64,000 bases of DNA from Rheinheimera faecalis (lineage in GTDB: Bacteria; Pseudomonadota; Gammaproteobacteria; Enterobacterales; Alteromonadaceae), in NCBI RefSeq assembly GCF_021290965.1, contig NZ_JAJOYT010000001.1, positions 62,001 through 126,000 of the forward strand, read 5' to 3'. The position numbers and the translations under genes are program-made. How positions within the stretch are numbered: position 1 is the first letter of the stretch; every line of letters begins with the position of its first letter. Shown piece after piece: positions 26,101 to 34,724 of the stretch. A model generated the notes under the pieces. It worked only from the letters and a program-made list of their open reading frames with translations, did not search any database and was not told the DNA's origin.

Positions 26101-26887
26101 TTTTTTACATGATGCGTTGGAGTGGGGGGCGGTTCAGGGCTTTGATCTATTGGCACAGCAGCCGGATTTATGGCAACAAGGCCTCACTCCTTTAATGCAG
26201 AAATATGGCTTATTGCAGCAACTGCCAGAGCATAGATGGCAAATCCGGTATTGGGCTGAGCAACAAGCACCTTATCCTGAAACTGACCATGTAGCCGAAG
26301 CCTTAGCGCCATTACAGCAGTGGCTGACGGAGTTGATTCAAACACCACTCTGGCAGAACAATAACGTCAGCTTAAGCAGTCTTACCGAAGGGAGTTACAG
26401 GGCTGAACTGGAATTCTGGCTTGCAGTACAGCACTGCAGCAGTGCACAGCTTGACGCCTTAGTGCAGCAGTATCTGTGGCCTGAAGTGTCACGGTCAGCG
26501 CTTCGCACCACCCAGTTGCAGGGCATGCTGAAAGGTTTTATCGACTTAACTTTAGAGCAGGATGGACGTTATTGGGTGCTGGATTATAAATCGAACTATA
26601 TAGCCGATGGGCAATACGACAGCCCTGCCTTAATACAACAGATGCTGGAGCACCGCTACGACGTGCAGGCGGCTTTATATGCAGTGGCCATCCATCGCTT
26701 ATTGCAAAGCCGTTTGACTGACTATAAGCCAAAAGAACATTTAGGCGGCGCTTTGTATTGGTTCCTGCGTGGTGGTGAGGCGACAAACAAAGGTGTGCTT
26801 GCTGTGGATATTCCGTTGGAGTTGGTGAACAAGCTTGACGCTCTGCTGCAAGGTCAACTGGTTGCTAAGGAGCTGGCCCATGTCTGA
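23177..26887 (+). CDS. recB: Exodeoxyribonuclease V beta subunit RecB
   Basis: A 1236-residue UvrD-type 3'-5' helicase and nuclease. Walker A is EASAGTGKTFTIA (about 22-34). Walker B is LIDEFQDTDPVQ. Motif IV/V elements are KNFRSTHAMV and TIHKSKGLEYPLVFLP, and motif VI is RKLYVALTRARHYCWVG. The C-terminal nuclease domain keeps the metal triad in MLKGFIDL (Asp) and WVLDYKSNY (Asp and Lys). All catalytic residues are present, so the enzyme should be active. The start is coupled to recC and the end overlaps recD by 8 bp. Confidence 0.97.
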   Translation: MSTAIANLDLLSFPLSGSQLIEASAGTGKTFTIAALYLRLVLGHGTSKALLPPDILVVTFTEAATQELTERIGQRLADAARYFREQTGSLKTDQADPFLQSLRSEFTPEQWPHCAYQLELAVQYLDEAAISTIHGWCNKVLAEFALSSGYLFEQNLVTDVEQLQLDVMRDYWRNFYYPLPQEHIATVWQQLQNPETLRKKILPLISHLSLFTEPATPAVLLPEVKTQRKQKLAELKAPWNNWVSEIRILLHGAIERKEVDGRKLQARYLDSWLAKLVAWISDAEMVDPDLQTGQSRLTPQGLAEVFKDKPAPNHPAFEAMAKLAAELTALPDPEQDLVLHAAFWFARRFHQLQLERSELGFDELLSRLQLALQKDQGGLLAERLRRKFPLALIDEFQDTDPVQYQLFDAIYQLNQNRTDCGILLIGDPKQAIYAFRGADIYSYLAAKQATAGRHFQLPKNFRSTHAMVSAVNSLFGYAEQRALGAFVLGRPDLLSFYPVEAEGRKESFVVEQNPATALEFCIKESPDGKPFSKAACLAEMAQACAEQIAVFLTGSATGSTGFVKEEQFIALKTSDIAVLVNNQQEANAIKKALAERALASVYLSDKGAVFESPVALDLLLWLRACAEPQREALVRSALSSWSLSLNYSELEQLLQDELLWEQQLARFATYQQLWQQQGVLVMLWQLMRDFAVAEFLQQQLSGERLLTDILHLAELLQQRSMELEGPAALIRYLAEHLAGQGDLAAEQQKLRLESDEALIKIVTIHKSKGLEYPLVFLPFIALARAVDADKGPVTYHQDGELTVVLQANEQQAQQAERERLAEDMRKLYVALTRARHYCWVGLMPVKEQSAIGYLLSDDALVSPVALQEQLSPLLTKPDIRLADNLSEQRTQVAALDQQVELLPYAQMNRSVKELWWIASYSALLEQHQHDSKAAELFQELQQELAPEQLQDDIEAAEAKAVTLAQGFVRGSQAGTFLHDALEWGAVQGFDLLAQQPDLWQQGLTPLMQKYGLLQQLPEHRWQIRYWAEQQAPYPETDHVAEALAPLQQWLTELIQTPLWQNNNVSLSSLTEGSYRAELEFWLAVQHCSSAQLDALVQQYLWPEVSRSALRTTQLQGMLKGFIDLTLEQDGRYWVLDYKSNYIADGQYDSPALIQQMLEHRYDVQAALYAVAIHRLLQSRLTDYKPKEHLGGALYWFLRGGEATNKGVLAVDIPLELVNKLDALLQGQLVAKELAHV

Positions 26888-28769
26888 TTCAGAATTATTG
26901 GAACTGCAGATGCAGGGCAAAGACTGGCGTGCTTTGGATAAAGCTCTGGTGACCTTTTTTCGTGAGCAACAAAAACTACCGACTGCGCTTGCGCTATTGA
27001 TTGGCCAGTGCAGCTTTGCGCTCGCTCAAGGCCATTTGTGTTTACCGCTTAAACGTATGCCACAGTATTCTGAACAAGAATGGCAGGCTTTGATGGCGCT
27101 TTATCCGGATTTGATTCAGCTGAATGGCGCTGGTAATCAGCCTTTTGTTTATGCCAATAACGCTTTGTATATGCGCCGTTATTTTAGTTATCAGCAGCAT
27201 ATAGCGTTTTATCTGCAGCAAAGCAGCCAGCGTAGCCAACAGTTGCGACAGGCTATCAATCCGGCATTGCTGAATCAGTTGTTGGATCCGTTATTTCCTG
27301 CAACCGCAGCAATACAAGCTGAACCTGACTGGCAACGTTTGTCCTGCGCTATAGCGGCCAGCAGCAGTTTTAGTGTGATCACAGGTGGGCCTGGTACAGG
27401 CAAAACCACCACTGTCGTTAAGTTGCTTTTGGTGTTGCAGCAATTACAGCAACAACAAGGTGCAGCGCCTTTGACTATTCAGTTGGCCGCTCCTACAGGC
27501 AAAGCAGCGGTGCGGCTTCGAAGCTCCATTCGTACTACGCTGGACAGACTGCCAGCATCGGCAGAGATCAAAAGCCAGGTGCCTACTGACGTATCTACTT
27601 TGCATAAGCTGCTAGGCGCGCGTGCACAAAGCCGGCAATTTAAGCAAAATGCACTGGAGCCTTTGGCGCTGGATTTATTAGTGGTGGATGAAGCATCGAT
27701 GCTGGATGTGGAGTTGATGGCGGCTTTATTGTCAGCCTTACCAGCTCATGCGAGGTTGATTTTATTAGGCGATAAAGATCAGCTGGCTTCAGTGGAAGCG
27801 GGAGCTTTAATGGCCGAACTTTGCCAATGGGCAGAGCAGGGGCATTATTTGCCTGAAACCGTAGCCTGGTTAAATCAACTATCTGCAGCTGCTATACCAG
27901 AGTCATTAATCAGCCAACAAGGCAAAGCGCTGGAGCAACAAATAGGGATGCTCAGAGTCAGCCACCGTTTTGATCCACAAAGTGGCATCGCCAAATTAGC
28001 CAATGCGGTCAATAGCGGTCAGAGCGCAGAAGTGACTGCTATTTGCCATGCTGACTATGCCGATCTGCAGTATCTTGAGGCGGCAGAGTTCAGGCAGCTT
28101 AAGCAATTTGTGTTGACGGGACAGGCGAAAAAGCAAATACCAGATGCAGCTGGTTTTAGTTTTTATCTGCAGACCGTAGCACAAAGCCCTGCTTTGGATG
28201 CGTCAGATCACCTGATTGATCAATGGGCGCAACAGGTGCTGGCGGATTTTTCTGCCTTTCAGCTATTATGTGCTGTACGTCAGGGCCCGTTGGGTGTTGA
28301 GCAAGTCAATCTAAGCGTAGAGAAGATGTTGCATCAAGCCGGACTGATTCAGCAGAGCAGTCAATGGTATGCTGGTCGTCCAGTGATGGTGACGCAAAAC
28401 GATTATGCGCTGGGACTGATGAATGGCGATGTGGGCATCTGTTTATTGCGGCCATACCAGGGCAAATTGATGCTGGCTGTGGCTTTTGCATCAGAGGATA
28501 GCAGTAAAGCTGTGCGTTGGGTTTTGCCTAGTAGGTTGCAGCAAGTCGAAACCGCCTATGCCATTACTGTGCATAAATCTCAGGGGTCGGAGTTTCGTCA
28601 TGCGGTGCTGGTATTACCGGATCACTTCAGCCCGGTACTGACCCGCGAGCTGATTTACACCGGAATTACCAGAGCGGCGAAACTTTTTAGTTTTGTGTGT
28701 GCCAAACCGGACTTGTTGGCCTTAGCTATTGAGCAAAAGGTGCAACGTCACGGCGCTGTCAGGCTGTAA
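26880..28769 (+). CDS. recD: Exodeoxyribonuclease V alpha subunit RecD
   Basis: A 629-residue superfamily 1B 5'-3' helicase subunit (E. coli RecD is 608 aa). Walker A is TGGPGTGKTTTVVKLL (about 170-185). Walker B is LLVVDEASMLDVELM, motif III is LILLGDKDQLASVEAGAL, and the C-terminal motifs are YAITVHKSQGSEF and YTGITRAAKLF. I start at ATG 26880, inside the end of recB (8-bp overlap). A longer frame to 26835 is not needed and lacks a ribosome-binding site. It is the last gene of the recCBD operon. No terminator hairpin is evident before uppP. Confidence 0.96.
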   Translation: MSDSELLELQMQGKDWRALDKALVTFFREQQKLPTALALLIGQCSFALAQGHLCLPLKRMPQYSEQEWQALMALYPDLIQLNGAGNQPFVYANNALYMRRYFSYQQHIAFYLQQSSQRSQQLRQAINPALLNQLLDPLFPATAAIQAEPDWQRLSCAIAASSSFSVITGGPGTGKTTTVVKLLLVLQQLQQQQGAAPLTIQLAAPTGKAAVRLRSSIRTTLDRLPASAEIKSQVPTDVSTLHKLLGARAQSRQFKQNALEPLALDLLVVDEASMLDVELMAALLSALPAHARLILLGDKDQLASVEAGALMAELCQWAEQGHYLPETVAWLNQLSAAAIPESLISQQGKALEQQIGMLRVSHRFDPQSGIAKLANAVNSGQSAEVTAICHADYADLQYLEAAEFRQLKQFVLTGQAKKQIPDAAGFSFYLQTVAQSPALDASDHLIDQWAQQVLADFSAFQLLCAVRQGPLGVEQVNLSVEKMLHQAGLIQQSSQWYAGRPVMVTQNDYALGLMNGDVGICLLRPYQGKLMLAVAFASEDSSKAVRWVLPSRLQQVETAYAITVHKSQGSEFRHAVLVLPDHFSPVLTRELIYTGITRAAKLFSFVCAKPDLLALAIEQKVQRHGAVRL

Positions 28770-28887
28770 ATCTGTAATGCTAGTGTTATATCCATAATAA
28801 TTAGAGTTGCATCTTTAGCACGGACATCGATAATAACGCGCTTCAGCAAGGGTCGCTATGCTGGCCGAACACAATAAGGGAGTTGTC

Positions 28888-29703
28888 ATGGATTTTTGGT
28901 TGTTATTTAAAGCTTTTATTCTGGGTATAGTTGAGGGTTTAACTGAATTTTTACCCGTATCCAGTACAGGTCATTTGATTGTAGTTGGTGATTTGATTGG
29001 GTTTTATAACGAAGGCAAAGTGTTTGAAATTGCCATTCAGTTAGGTGCAATTCTGGCCGTGGTATTTGAATACCGTCAGCGTTTTATCAATGTGGCGACC
29101 GGCATTACTCACGATAAAAAGGCTCAGAATTTTGTACTGAATTTGTTTGTCGCTTTCCTTCCAGCCGCCATCATTGGCTTGTTGTTTATTAAATACATTA
29201 AGTTGTATCTGTTTAACCCTATTACTGTCGCGACTATGCTGGTGCTGGGTGGTTTGGTGATTTTGTATGCGGAGCGCCGTACTCATCAGGTGAAAATTCA
29301 TGATGTAGACGACATTACCTGGAAAGATGCGCTAAAGGTCGGTTGTGCGCAGATCATCTCGATGATCCCCGGTACTTCGCGTTCAGGCTCAACCATTATT
29401 GGAGGTTTGTTTTTTGGTTTTGATCGTAAAGTAGCGGCAGAGTTTTCGTTCTTTTTAGCTGTGCCAACCATGTTTGCTGCGACCTTCTACGACTTGTTTA
29501 AACACCGTGATGTACTGGCCTTTGATCAGGCGCCAATGTTTATCGTAGGTTTTGTCACAGCCTTCTTCAGCGCTTTGTTAGCGGTAAGAACTTTTGTACG
29601 TTTTGTATCAAACCACAGCTATGAAATTTTTGCCTGGTACCGTATCGCCTTTGGTTTGGTGATCCTCGCGACCTGGTACTTTGGTTGGGTAAGCTGGTCT
29701 TAA
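28888..29703 (+). CDS. uppP: Undecaprenyl-diphosphatase UppP (BacA)
   Basis: A 271-residue inner-membrane enzyme that dephosphorylates undecaprenyl pyrophosphate, recycling the lipid carrier for peptidoglycan and polysaccharide synthesis. The two active-site motifs are [15 protein letters not shown] (about 17-31) and [13 protein letters not shown] (about 156-168). About eight membrane helices are visible. I take ATG 28888 with AAGGGAG upstream. The frame also reaches 28858. Its position beside the polysaccharide locus fits the shared need for carrier lipid, though they are not one operon. Confidence 0.96.
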   Translation: MDFWLLFKAFILGIVEGLTEFLPVSSTGHLIVVGDLIGFYNEGKVFEIAIQLGAILAVVFEYRQRFINVATGITHDKKAQNFVLNLFVAFLPAAIIGLLFIKYIKLYLFNPITVATMLVLGGLVILYAERRTHQVKIHDVDDITWKDALKVGCAQIISMIPGTSRSGSTIIGGLFFGFDRKVAAEFSFFLAVPTMFAATFYDLFKHRDVLAFDQAPMFIVGFVTAFFSALLAVRTFVRFVSNHSYEIFAWYRIAFGLVILATWYFGWVSWS

Positions 29704-29762
29704 CAAGCTCTGTTAAGGTATGCCGCAACAAGGCTGTCGGCAGTTGTGGCACTGTACATAAT

Positions 29763-29789
29763 AAAAAGGGCACTTTAAGTGCCCTTTTT
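29763..29789. terminator. Bidirectional terminator between uppP and the pyruvyl transferase gene
   Basis: AAAAAGGGCACTT (29763-29775), one-base loop, AAGTGCCCTTTTT (29777-29789). The A and T flanks make it work in both directions, for uppP from the left and the minus-strand polysaccharide operon from the right. Confidence 0.85.
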
Positions 29790-29817
29790 GCTGTCTGCCC
29801 ATTCGTTTCGGATGAAC

Positions 29818-30996
29818 TTAACGGCCTAAGTATTTATCCAGAGTTTTATATAAACCCTGCCACATGGTTTGGTTTTTCTGTTTCAGTTTGGCGGCGTTTT
29901 CTGCCAGACGAGGCGCGATTTCTTCCTGTTCAGCCAGTAACTGACTGACTTTTTGCGTCAGGCTGACCGCAGAGAGTTTTTCCAGGCAATAATCCGCCAT
30001 ACCAAAATCAGACATCATCGCATGGTACTTGTGGCTCCAACTGGTCGCAATACAAGGCACACCCTGACTCAGTGCATTAATAGCACCGTGGAAACGCGAG
30101 CTGATGGCAACAGAGCTTTGGCCTATAAAGGCTTTAACGGCCAATGGGTCTTCAATCTGAATAATTTCACAAGGGGCTAAGCGAGCAATTTCCTGACACA
30201 ACAGCTGATCTTCTTTGCCTTCATGATTGACCAGGACCACAGCGTAGCCTAATTCCACCAGCTGATTGGCCGCAGCAGCAAAAGCTTCGACATAGTTAGT
30301 GCGCTCCGCTTCAGCATTGGCGTGGTTAAACTTCGACACCACTTTGCTGTTTGGAATAAGTGCCGCAAATTTGCCTTCAATTTCAGGCAAAGCTGTAGTG
30401 CTGTGGCCTTTTAAACCCACGGTAAAATCAGGCGTTAACTTCACAGTATCCGGCAGATTGGCTTCACAGCTTTGTAAATGGCTGAATGACACCGGGTCGC
30501 GCACGTAAATCAGTGCAGCACTATGAATAATATCGCGCATCGCTGCTTTGCTTTCGTCGCTGCTAAAAGGACCAAAAGCTTGAGGCATAAAGACAAAAGG
30601 CTTGCCTGCTTCTTTAAAACGTTTTACTTCACGGGCAGTATTTTGCAGAAACTTCAAAGGCCACTGGTCGCCATAAGCAAAACCGCTGGCTTCTAAAATG
30701 ACGTCAACATCACGTTCTGTCACCATGCCGTAACGTTTCATCAGGTTACGTAATGAGCCTGGTAATTTGCCAAACCATGGCGTTAAATCCAGGGCTTTGC
30801 GGCGGAACGATACTTTTTGCCATGCGCCTAATAAAGCACGCTCACGGTAGGGCAGGTTAGGGCCAGGTGATAACACCAGCTCTGTGTTGTTTAAGGTTTT
30901 TAAACCCTGTAAACAGGCCAGCAGCATCAGGTAGGCGCCTTTATTGCGGAACTGCACCCCTTTGATTTCGACTAATAAGGCTTTTGATTCAGACAT
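29818..30996 (-). CDS. Polysaccharide pyruvyl transferase family protein
   Basis: A 392-residue cytoplasmic protein of the polysaccharide pyruvyl transferase fold. The N-terminus has IKGVQFRNKGAYLMLLACLQ (11-30). VFMPQAFGPFSSDESK (about 143-158) and LIYVRDPVSFSHLQ follow. Near 295-330 it has SSRFHGAINALSQGVPCIAT, the family signature with catalytic Arg/His. Such enzymes add pyruvate ketals from PEP to sugars, but many relatives have other donors. It is the last gene of the minus block and overlaps the nitroreductase-like gene by 8 bp. Confidence 0.86.
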   Translation of the reverse strand: MSESKALLVEIKGVQFRNKGAYLMLLACLQGLKTLNNTELVLSPGPNLPYRERALLGAWQKVSFRRKALDLTPWFGKLPGSLRNLMKRYGMVTERDVDVILEASGFAYGDQWPLKFLQNTAREVKRFKEAGKPFVFMPQAFGPFSSDESKAAMRDIIHSAALIYVRDPVSFSHLQSCEANLPDTVKLTPDFTVGLKGHSTTALPEIEGKFAALIPNSKVVSKFNHANAEAERTNYVEAFAAAANQLVELGYAVVLVNHEGKEDQLLCQEIARLAPCEIIQIEDPLAVKAFIGQSSVAISSRFHGAINALSQGVPCIATSWSHKYHAMMSDFGMADYCLEKLSAVSLTQKVSQLLAEQEEIAPRLAENAAKLKQKNQTMWQGLYKTLDKYLGR

Positions 30997-32026
30997 AAGT
31001 TAATAACTCCGTAGCGGTTTTCTTCTCGGAGTGAGGGATCAACGCCTGCGGATCAGGGTAACCCACAGCAATCAGCATCACGACTCGTTCGAAAGGTTGT
31101 AATTTCAGTAAGCGGCCAATTTTGGCTTCGTAGTTTTCGATGTCAGGCCAGTTAATAGAACAAGAGGCCAGGCCCATGGTTTCCAACGCCAGCATCAGTT
31201 GCATATTGGATAAGCTGGCGTCGATATAAATCACGTGACGGTCGCGCTCAAATGGATAAGCACTTAAATCACCGACCACAGCAAGCAGGGCAGGAATGCC
31301 ATTGGCATAACCCACAGTGCCCATAGGTAAATTCGCCAGCTTCGTCAGCATTTCGCCTTCTGTCGCTGCTATATAACGAAACGGTTGACGGTTACAGGCA
31401 CTTGGTGCCTGAGCTGCAGCGGCAACCGCTTGTTCCAGAACGGCTTTAGGTACGCTCTGAGGTAAAAAAGTACGGACTGAACAACGCTGTTGGCACAAGA
31501 TTAAAAACTGCTCGTAGCTGATGTCAGCTCTGGGTCTTTGTGCGTAAGGTGCTGGTGCAGAAGGACGGCTTTGTTCTAAACGTGGGGTGATCTGGGCTTT
31601 TAAGGCGGCAAAAGTAACAGGTTGACTGGCACCTTCAGGCCATTGTGTAACAGAAAAATAGCTATCCATCACATCGTGGCAGTATTTCAGCAGCACTAAA
31701 TCCAGGGCCTGATGATCAGCCAGCAGGTTTTGTAATGCAGTCAGAGTTTCGTCAATATAATCCAGCGCAAACAAAGACTTGCGCGGCACCATGCTTAAAC
31801 CTTTTTCCAGCCGGTGAATATTCCGGCGTAAAATAACTGTCGCTATGCTGCTGCTTTCTTCATGCAGGTGATAATGATGCCGGCCCGCCGCTGTGGCATG
31901 TTGCTCACGGCGAAAATGCGGGTTAAAAAATGCGTAATACAGCGTTGCTGCCAGACGGCTTTTTGCTGCGTAAGGTAACAAGACCTTGTCGAGCTTTTGC
32001 CTGATTTGTTGGAGTTGTTTTTTCAT
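30989..32026 (-). CDS. Nitroreductase-family protein in the polysaccharide locus
   Basis: A 345-residue protein. The C-terminal half is an FMN-dependent nitroreductase domain with RCSVRTFLPQSVPKAVL (about 155-171), AAQAPSACNRQPFRYIA (FMN-binding) and GLASCSINWPD near the end. The N-terminal 130 residues are helical and specific to a subgroup found with polysaccharide genes. The reaction is unknown. I start at ATG 32026 (MKKQLQQIRQKL), which overlaps the flippase stop in ATGA fashion. A frame extending to 32080 lies inside the flippase gene and is unlikely. Close coupling to the pyruvyl transferase gene suggests a shared modification of the polymer or its donor. Confidence 0.82.
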   Translation of the reverse strand: MKKQLQQIRQKLDKVLLPYAAKSRLAATLYYAFFNPHFRREQHATAAGRHHYHLHEESSSIATVILRRNIHRLEKGLSMVPRKSLFALDYIDETLTALQNLLADHQALDLVLLKYCHDVMDSYFSVTQWPEGASQPVTFAALKAQITPRLEQSRPSAPAPYAQRPRADISYEQFLILCQQRCSVRTFLPQSVPKAVLEQAVAAAAQAPSACNRQPFRYIAATEGEMLTKLANLPMGTVGYANGIPALLAVVGDLSAYPFERDRHVIYIDASLSNMQLMLALETMGLASCSINWPDIENYEAKIGRLLKLQPFERVVMLIAVGYPDPQALIPHSEKKTATELLTYV

Positions 32027-33360
32027 ACCGTCTCTTTCTCTACCACCACACCGGAGGCTTTTACCTTCATCAATTGCCATAACTGATGACGGGTTCTTCT
32101 GGAAAAAAATATAAAGAAAAATGAAGCGTAGGCATAAGAAATTAATGTTGCCCAGGCTGCACCATCAATGCCCATAATGGGAATCAGCCACCAGTTCAGC
32201 AGCACATTCAGCACAGCACCTATGCCATGGCTGGCTAAAGATAATGGCTCCTGATCGGTAATAATTAAATGCTGTCCAATCAGGTAACGGATAAAAATAA
32301 ATACACCGGCCCAGATATGGATTTGCAGCACCGAAATACCTGCATTAAATTTGTCACCAAAAATCAGTGGTACTAAAGGTGGTGCGACGATGAAAATAAC
32401 TACGGCGATAGTTAAAGCCATCGCAAAAAAGTAACCACAATATTTTCGCAGCAACAACAGATAACCTGACCAACTACTCTGATGGCTTTTCAGCAATTCA
32501 GGATAATACCGCACTGCTAAAGTCGCTGGTATGACATACCACAATTCAGAAATACGACTGACAGCGGCATAGACACCAGCAGCTTCAATATCAATCAGGC
32601 GTTCGATCATAATCAGATCGATACGCAGATATACTACAGATAAAATACCTGAAACCCATAACCAGCTGGAGCGGCGCAACAACTCTTTACCATGCTGCCA
32701 GTTAAACCAGGCTGGGGTCAGACGACCATGCTGTTCTGTCGAATTAGTCGGACTTTTGTTATGGCCTTTATAAATCTGATACTGCAACACACCTACGGCC
32801 GCAAACTCCAGACCTACTATCCAGAACAAAGCGCCAATGCCCATGCCATACCAAAGCACAGCGAGTTTGGCGATAAGGCCTAAAATACCCAACGCCAGCT
32901 TGCTGTAAGCGAGGGTACGGAAATGGCCTAAATAATTCTGGTGATACTCAAATAAAATAAAAGCGTTAAACAGCTGGCCTACAAAAAGCACTGCAGCACC
33001 CAGCTGATAAGGTTCAAACTCTGACGGTAAATACCAACTGAAACCGATAAACATCAGAGCCGCAAACACAAAGCCTGCAATTAATCGAAGCCAGGTTGCG
33101 GTAAATAAGATTTGCTGGCCTGTGCGCAGGTCAGGTGCAGATTGCACAGACTTTTGCACCAGATTATTTAAACCTAAATTGGCTAAGGGGGCTAAAAATG
33201 CACTCCAGGTCATCACAATAGAGTAATAACCTGTGGCTTCAGGGCCCAGAATCCGTGCCACTATAATAGTGATTAACGCACCAGCCGCCAGCTTGACTAA
33301 ACGCTCACCTAATAAAGCAACTGCTTTAGCTTTAGCGACTTTTACTAAAAACTTAACCAC
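32023..33360 (-). CDS. Wzx-type lipid-linked oligosaccharide flippase (copy 1)
   Basis: A 445-residue polytopic protein with about 12-14 helices, of the polysaccharide-transport MATE-like superfamily. The start has KAVALLGERLVKLAAGALIT and VARILGPEATGYYSIVMTWS (about 35-54), as in Wzx/RfbX proteins. It should flip undecaprenyl-linked repeat units to the periplasm. It starts with GTG at 33360, overlapping the wecA-like stop by 8 bp, so it is coupled to that gene. A second, only distantly similar flippase sits at 39447. Confidence 0.86.
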   Translation of the reverse strand: MVKFLVKVAKAKAVALLGERLVKLAAGALITIIVARILGPEATGYYSIVMTWSAFLAPLANLGLNNLVQKSVQSAPDLRTGQQILFTATWLRLIAGFVFAALMFIGFSWYLPSEFEPYQLGAAVLFVGQLFNAFILFEYHQNYLGHFRTLAYSKLALGILGLIAKLAVLWYGMGIGALFWIVGLEFAAVGVLQYQIYKGHNKSPTNSTEQHGRLTPAWFNWQHGKELLRRSSWLWVSGILSVVYLRIDLIMIERLIDIEAAGVYAAVSRISELWYVIPATLAVRYYPELLKSHQSSWSGYLLLLRKYCGYFFAMALTIAVVIFIVAPPLVPLIFGDKFNAGISVLQIHIWAGVFIFIRYLIGQHLIITDQEPLSLASHGIGAVLNVLLNWWLIPIMGIDGAAWATLISYAYASFFFIFFSRRTRHQLWQLMKVKASGVVVEKETV

Positions 33361-34420
33361 GTCGTTTCGCTTTGTAACGTTTTATAGCACGGGTAATACG
33401 CCAAATATGCTGCAAAGTGTATGAATAAACACTGAACACTATCAGGAATAACAATAACATAATCAAATCTGGCACCATCAGGTATTCGCCAATGACGCCT
33501 ACTGTGGCCAACATGCAGGAGAAGCTGCTGATCACGACCAGTGCCTGACGGGAATTTAAACCAAGACGCAAGAAGATATGATGTAAATGTTCACGGTCTG
33601 CCAAAAAGGGCGACTGACCTTTACGAATACGGCGCAGCATAATAGCCACCATATCCATCAGTGGTACTGCAATGACCCATAATGCGGTGACAGGGCGAAA
33701 ACTGGCGGTATCGCTTTGAGTGCCGATGATCAATAACCAAATGACGGTTAAACCAATCAGCATGCTGCCGGCATCACCCATAAAGATTTTGCCTTTGCCT
33801 TTCCCTACCACGTCGAGGTTAAACAACAGATAAGGAATAAGCGCGAATACCAGCACCATAGGCAAGACCGCATGTTCCAGTTGTCCACCCATGCCCATCA
33901 TTAAGGTGACGGAGACAAAAGTCACACCACTGAGCATGCCGGCCAGACCGTCTATGCCGTCAATCATATTAAAAGCGTTAATAGCGGCGATAACGGCAAT
34001 CAAGGTCACAGGAATGCCTATATAACCTAAAGTAACATCGCCCAGCGAAAATAAATTACCTAAATTACCCAAATGCAGTTGCAGGCCGTACACCATGGCA
34101 GAGCCTATCAGCAGTTGGACACAAAGCCGTAATTTGACGCTTAAATCCATAAAGTCATCAAATACACCCAGAATCACAATAGTGCCACCGCACAGCAGGT
34201 AGTAGTAGTGAATATCATCTGGCAAGCCAAACCAGGCCAGAGTCAGACCCACGCCGGTGAATATCGAGATACCACCTATTAACGGCACTGAACCTGTGTG
34301 CTGCTTGCGGCCCGCAGGTTTATCCACCAGCCCCACTTTGACAGACAAAGGGATCAGAATAAAAATGGCGGTTAAGGTAAGTACAAAGGTGGTAATAAAC
34401 AGCTGCAGATGTTCTGTCAT
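33353..34420 (-). CDS. wecA: WecA-like undecaprenyl-phosphate GlcNAc-1-phosphate transferase
   Basis: A 355-residue integral membrane enzyme of the WecA/MraY family with about 11 helices. It transfers a HexNAc-1-phosphate, typically GlcNAc, from UDP-sugar to undecaprenyl phosphate and so starts a repeat unit. Motifs are GLVDKPAGRKQHTG (about 30-43), VFDDFMDL (Asp pair for Mg), NAFNMIDGIDGLAG (about 148-161), FMGDAGSMLIG and DREHLHHIFLRLG (His-rich cytosolic loop). It is the first gene of the minus block and is divergent from the GT4 gene. The sugar cannot be fixed from sequence, but the presence of wecC and wecG favours the ECA-type GlcNAc start. Confidence 0.87.
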   Translation of the reverse strand: MTEHLQLFITTFVLTLTAIFILIPLSVKVGLVDKPAGRKQHTGSVPLIGGISIFTGVGLTLAWFGLPDDIHYYYLLCGGTIVILGVFDDFMDLSVKLRLCVQLLIGSAMVYGLQLHLGNLGNLFSLGDVTLGYIGIPVTLIAVIAAINAFNMIDGIDGLAGMLSGVTFVSVTLMMGMGGQLEHAVLPMVLVFALIPYLLFNLDVVGKGKGKIFMGDAGSMLIGLTVIWLLIIGTQSDTASFRPVTALWVIAVPLMDMVAIMLRRIRKGQSPFLADREHLHHIFLRLGLNSRQALVVISSFSCMLATVGVIGEYLMVPDLIMLLLFLIVFSVYSYTLQHIWRITRAIKRYKAKRRG

Positions 34421-34724
34421 GTGATTTCCATCAGGTTTTTGGCCTGAAATAATGCGAATTGGCTCAAACGAAATTGGCCTGATTATAGGTGAAGAAATCA
34501 GGGCTGACTATGGCGTGTCAGAGATAAAATTGAAAGGAATAACGACTTTGTTTGAAAATAATGCTCTAATTGTTATTTCTGTCACACTTGTTGTGGCAGT
34601 GCTGGGTTTTGACTTGTTTTTACGCTGTGAATCAAGACGTTGGCATTACCTATTTATTGAAGCGCCGCTGCGGTTTTGGGTTTTTACACACCAGAACTTC
34701 AGCTGTTGATGCAGGATACCCGCT
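34421..34724. other. Divergent promoter region of the polysaccharide locus
   Basis: A 304-bp AT-rich region between the two oppositely directed polysaccharide blocks. No convincing gene: an 85-codon frame (34452-34709) has one hydrophobic stretch but no ribosome-binding site and no family resemblance. I do not find a JUMPstart/ops element. It must contain promoters for both blocks, and I cannot assign -35/-10 boxes with confidence. Confidence 0.55.

Noticed and set aside
34452-34709. 85-codon frame with one hydrophobic stretch in the divergent polysaccharide promoter region
   Set aside because: No ribosome-binding site, it fills a region that must hold two promoters, and the non-hydrophobic parts look random.
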